Source of the DNA: Parvularculaceae bacterium UBA4496 | GTDB taxonomy: Bacteria; Pseudomonadota; Alphaproteobacteria; Caulobacterales; Parvularculaceae | Direction: 5' to 3' | Length of the DNA stretch: 7,091 nucleotides | NCBI GenBank assembly: GCA_002388885.1 | Contig: DGNI01000151.1 | Coordinates: 7,976 to 15,066, forward strand | In this document: positions 6,141 to 7,091 of the stretch, in pieces | How the letters are laid out: each line of letters starts with the position of its first letter | Position numbering within the stretch: position 1 is the stretch's first letter | Notes under the pieces: generated by a model | Database searches by the model: none | The model's input: only the letters and a program-made list of their open reading frames with translations | Told to the model about the DNA's origin: nothing | Translations under genes and position numbers: made by a program

Positions 6141-6907
6141 TGCTACTCCGCCGCATCACCGAACACGTAAAGGCGCAGAACTGGACCGCCGTCGCCCTCG
6201 ACTTTGTCATTGTCGTGACCGGCGTTTTCATTGGTATTCAGGTCGCCAACTGGAATGACGGGCGCCAGGATCGCGAAACGGAAACGCAATATCTGGCGCG
6301 GCTCGCGCAGGAGCTTTCGGACATGGCCCCGAAAGCAGAGGCCGCTTTCGCGGAGGTCAGCGAGCGCCATGAACTGATCGCTCAGGTCAGAGACTATTTT
6401 GCGACAGGCGAAGGCGGAGACGCTCTCGGCTCGGGCCATTGCGCGGCGATCGGCCGGTCGCATATTTTCGCCGGTGTGATTTTTTACCCTCCAACCATCA
6501 AGGAACTCATCGGCACCGGACGCATTGTGCTGGTCCGCGATCCCGAACTTCGCACCGCCATCCTCGCCTTCGATCAGGCAAACGAAGAAATCTCGCAATT
6601 GCGGGAAGATATTCAGATCGACCGGCTGCCGCTTGCGCGCAAACATCCTGATCTGGTCAATAATGGAATCATGAACTGGGAGGATTCGGCCTGTGATTAT
6701 GACGCGATGGTCCAGAGCCAATCGTTTTTGAATGACTTTAGCGACAACTCCCGCCGCTATATCGCCTATGTAAACGACGTTCAGGGGTTGCAATTCGAAC
6801 TGATAAAATCACTCGGCGCGAAGGTCGCCGCAAGCCGTGGTGAAACTTTCGACCCCGCGCCTGATCAATCAGGTGATGAGAATACCGACAATGAGGAGAA
6901 CAGCTAA
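6140..6907 (+). CDS. Array copy 7: single-pass membrane protein with an acidic tail
   Basis: The protein is 255 aa. The start is in the TAATG overlap, with GAGGA 9 bases upstream. The N-terminus is the R-R-I-T-E-H-V-K-A version; Thr27 interrupts the V-V-V run of the hydrophobic segment seen in the other copies. N-W-N is 37-39, and Y-L-A-R-L-A-Q-E-L is at 51-59. The core P-P-T-I-K-E-L-I-G-T-G-R-I-V-L-V is at 117-132, with L-R-T-A-I-L-A-F at 137-144. Cys101 and Cys185 do not match the close Cys pairs of the other copies. The last ~15 residues are strongly acidic (D-Q-S-G-D-E-N-T-D-N-E-E-N-S), a tail not seen in the other copies; part of this stretch also encodes the next gene's Shine-Dalgarno. 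The C-terminal half belongs to neither subfamily A nor B. The function is unknown. Confidence 0.9.
   Translation: MLLRRITEHVKAQNWTAVALDFVIVVTGVFIGIQVANWNDGRQDRETETQYLARLAQELSDMAPKAEAAFAEVSERHELIAQVRDYFATGEGGDALGSGHCAAIGRSHIFAGVIFYPPTIKELIGTGRIVLVRDPELRTAILAFDQANEEISQLREDIQIDRLPLARKHPDLVNNGIMNWEDSACDYDAMVQSQSFLNDFSDNSRRYIAYVNDVQGLQFELIKSLGAKVAASRGETFDPAPDQSGDENTDNEENS
6893..6898 (+). promoter_or_regulatory. Shine-Dalgarno for copy 8, inside the end of copy 7
   Basis: GAGGAG lies 8 bases before the ATG at 6907, the best Shine-Dalgarno match in the window. It is read as codons within the acidic tail of copy 7. Confidence 0.7.
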
Positions 6908-7091
6908 TGCTCCTTCGCCGCGTCATCGAACACGTAAAGACACAGAACTGGACCGCCGTCGCACTCGATTTCCTGATTGTCGTGGTCGGCGTTTTTATCG
7001 GTATTCAGGTCGCGAACTGGAATGATGCGCGCGGCGACCGGGCGGAGTATGAGCGCGCATTGGCCCGCCTGTCGGTGGAGATCGACAGCAA
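6907..7091 (+). CDS. Array copy 8: single-pass membrane protein, 3'-truncated by the window edge
   Basis: The first 61 codons are visible. The start is in the TAATG overlap with a strong Shine-Dalgarno. The N-terminus is the R-R-V-I-E-H-V-K-T version, with the hydrophobic segment at about 17-36 and N-W-N at 37-39. It continues N-D-A-R-G-D-R-A-E-Y-E-R-A-L-A-R-L, matching copy 4 for the first seven residues and then the family's R-L helix. The 117-base module differs from that of copy 1 at only about 10 positions by hand count. The variable domain lies outside the window, so no subfamily can be assigned. The array therefore continues downstream. Confidence 0.88.
   Translation, partial: MLLRRVIEHVKTQNWTAVALDFLIVVVGVFIGIQVANWNDARGDRAEYERALARLSVEIDS

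Larger units (their letters stand above)
712..7023 (+). repeat. Family of eight near-identical 117-bp direct repeats encoding the shared N-terminal module
   Basis: The repeats are at 712-828, 1458-1574, 3144-3260, 3917-4033, 4612-4728, 5370-5486, 6140-6256 and 6907-7023. A ninth, partial and more divergent copy occupies about 1-70. Each covers codons 1-39, from the start ATG to N-W-N. By hand count copies 5 and 6 differ at about 11 of 117 positions, and copies 1 and 8 at about 10. Several synonymous sites are fixed in all eight full copies (Arg5 CGC, Val18 GTC, Val25 GTC, Gly28 GGC, Gln34 CAG). DNA similarity falls off soon after N-W-N. The repeats are about 0.7-0.8 kb apart except across the peptidase gene. 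Because all are in the same frame relative to their genes, recombination between any two would leave intact hybrid or deleted genes. Confidence 0.9.

Noticed and set aside
709..7023. Recurring antisense ORF ends rich in N, D and E opposite each gene start
   Set aside because: They look like a repeated peptide family but are just the reverse complement of the conserved 5' module.
712..7091. CRISPR-like or mobile-element interpretation of the regularly spaced repeats
   Set aside because: The repeats are 117 bp, coding, and spaced about 0.7-0.8 kb apart by long open frames; no transposase, inverted ends or short spacers are present.

Overview
The window lies inside a tandem array of paralogous genes, all on the + strand and cut at both ends. 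There are nine members of one family: a 5'-truncated copy (1-712), seven complete copies of about 229-257 codons, and a 3'-truncated copy (6907-7091). One unrelated gene, a secreted HExxH metallopeptidase-like protein (2271-3128), interrupts the array between copies 2 and 3. No RNA gene, transposase, CRISPR array, promoter or convincing terminator is visible. The window is almost entirely coding; the largest gap is 48 bases.

Every family member whose start is visible opens with the same roughly 39-codon module: a short basic N-terminus (M-L/I-L-R-R-V/I...), a single hydrophobic segment around residues 17-36, and an N-W-N signature at residues 37-39. After it comes a divergent, mostly helical region of about 190-220 residues with a weak common plan: a YLxRLxxDL-like helix, a T-Y/W-x-E/D-L/I-xx-S/A-G-x-L core, a YY-rich helix, often a pair of cysteines, and a late LRY/LRF helix. 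The basic N-terminus followed by one hydrophobic segment predicts N-in/C-out topology, with the variable region in the periplasm. I do not know the biochemical function. The layout resembles the widespread uncharacterised single-pass proteins of the DUF6090 kind, from memory and not checked by search.

The genes are tightly packed. Five junctions are TAATG one-base overlaps (712, 1458, 3917, 6140, 6907), one is an ATGA four-base overlap (5370), and one has a 5-base gap (before 4612). Only the peptidase is flanked by real spacers (48 and 15 bases). This suggests one long, translationally coupled operon.

The array has internal order. Copies 2 and 5 share one C-terminal subfamily, and copies 3 and 6 another, so an A-B pair seems to have been duplicated as a block, with the peptidase present only in the first block. 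The 5' modules form near-identical 117-bp direct repeats, and their silent codons tend to match the neighbouring copy rather than the C-terminal relative. That points to gene conversion or module exchange at the 5' end while the exposed domains diverge.

The GC-rich, third-position GC-biased sequence and the protein style suggest an alphaproteobacterium, perhaps of the Hyphomonadaceae/Parvularculaceae kind. This is an impression, not a determination.
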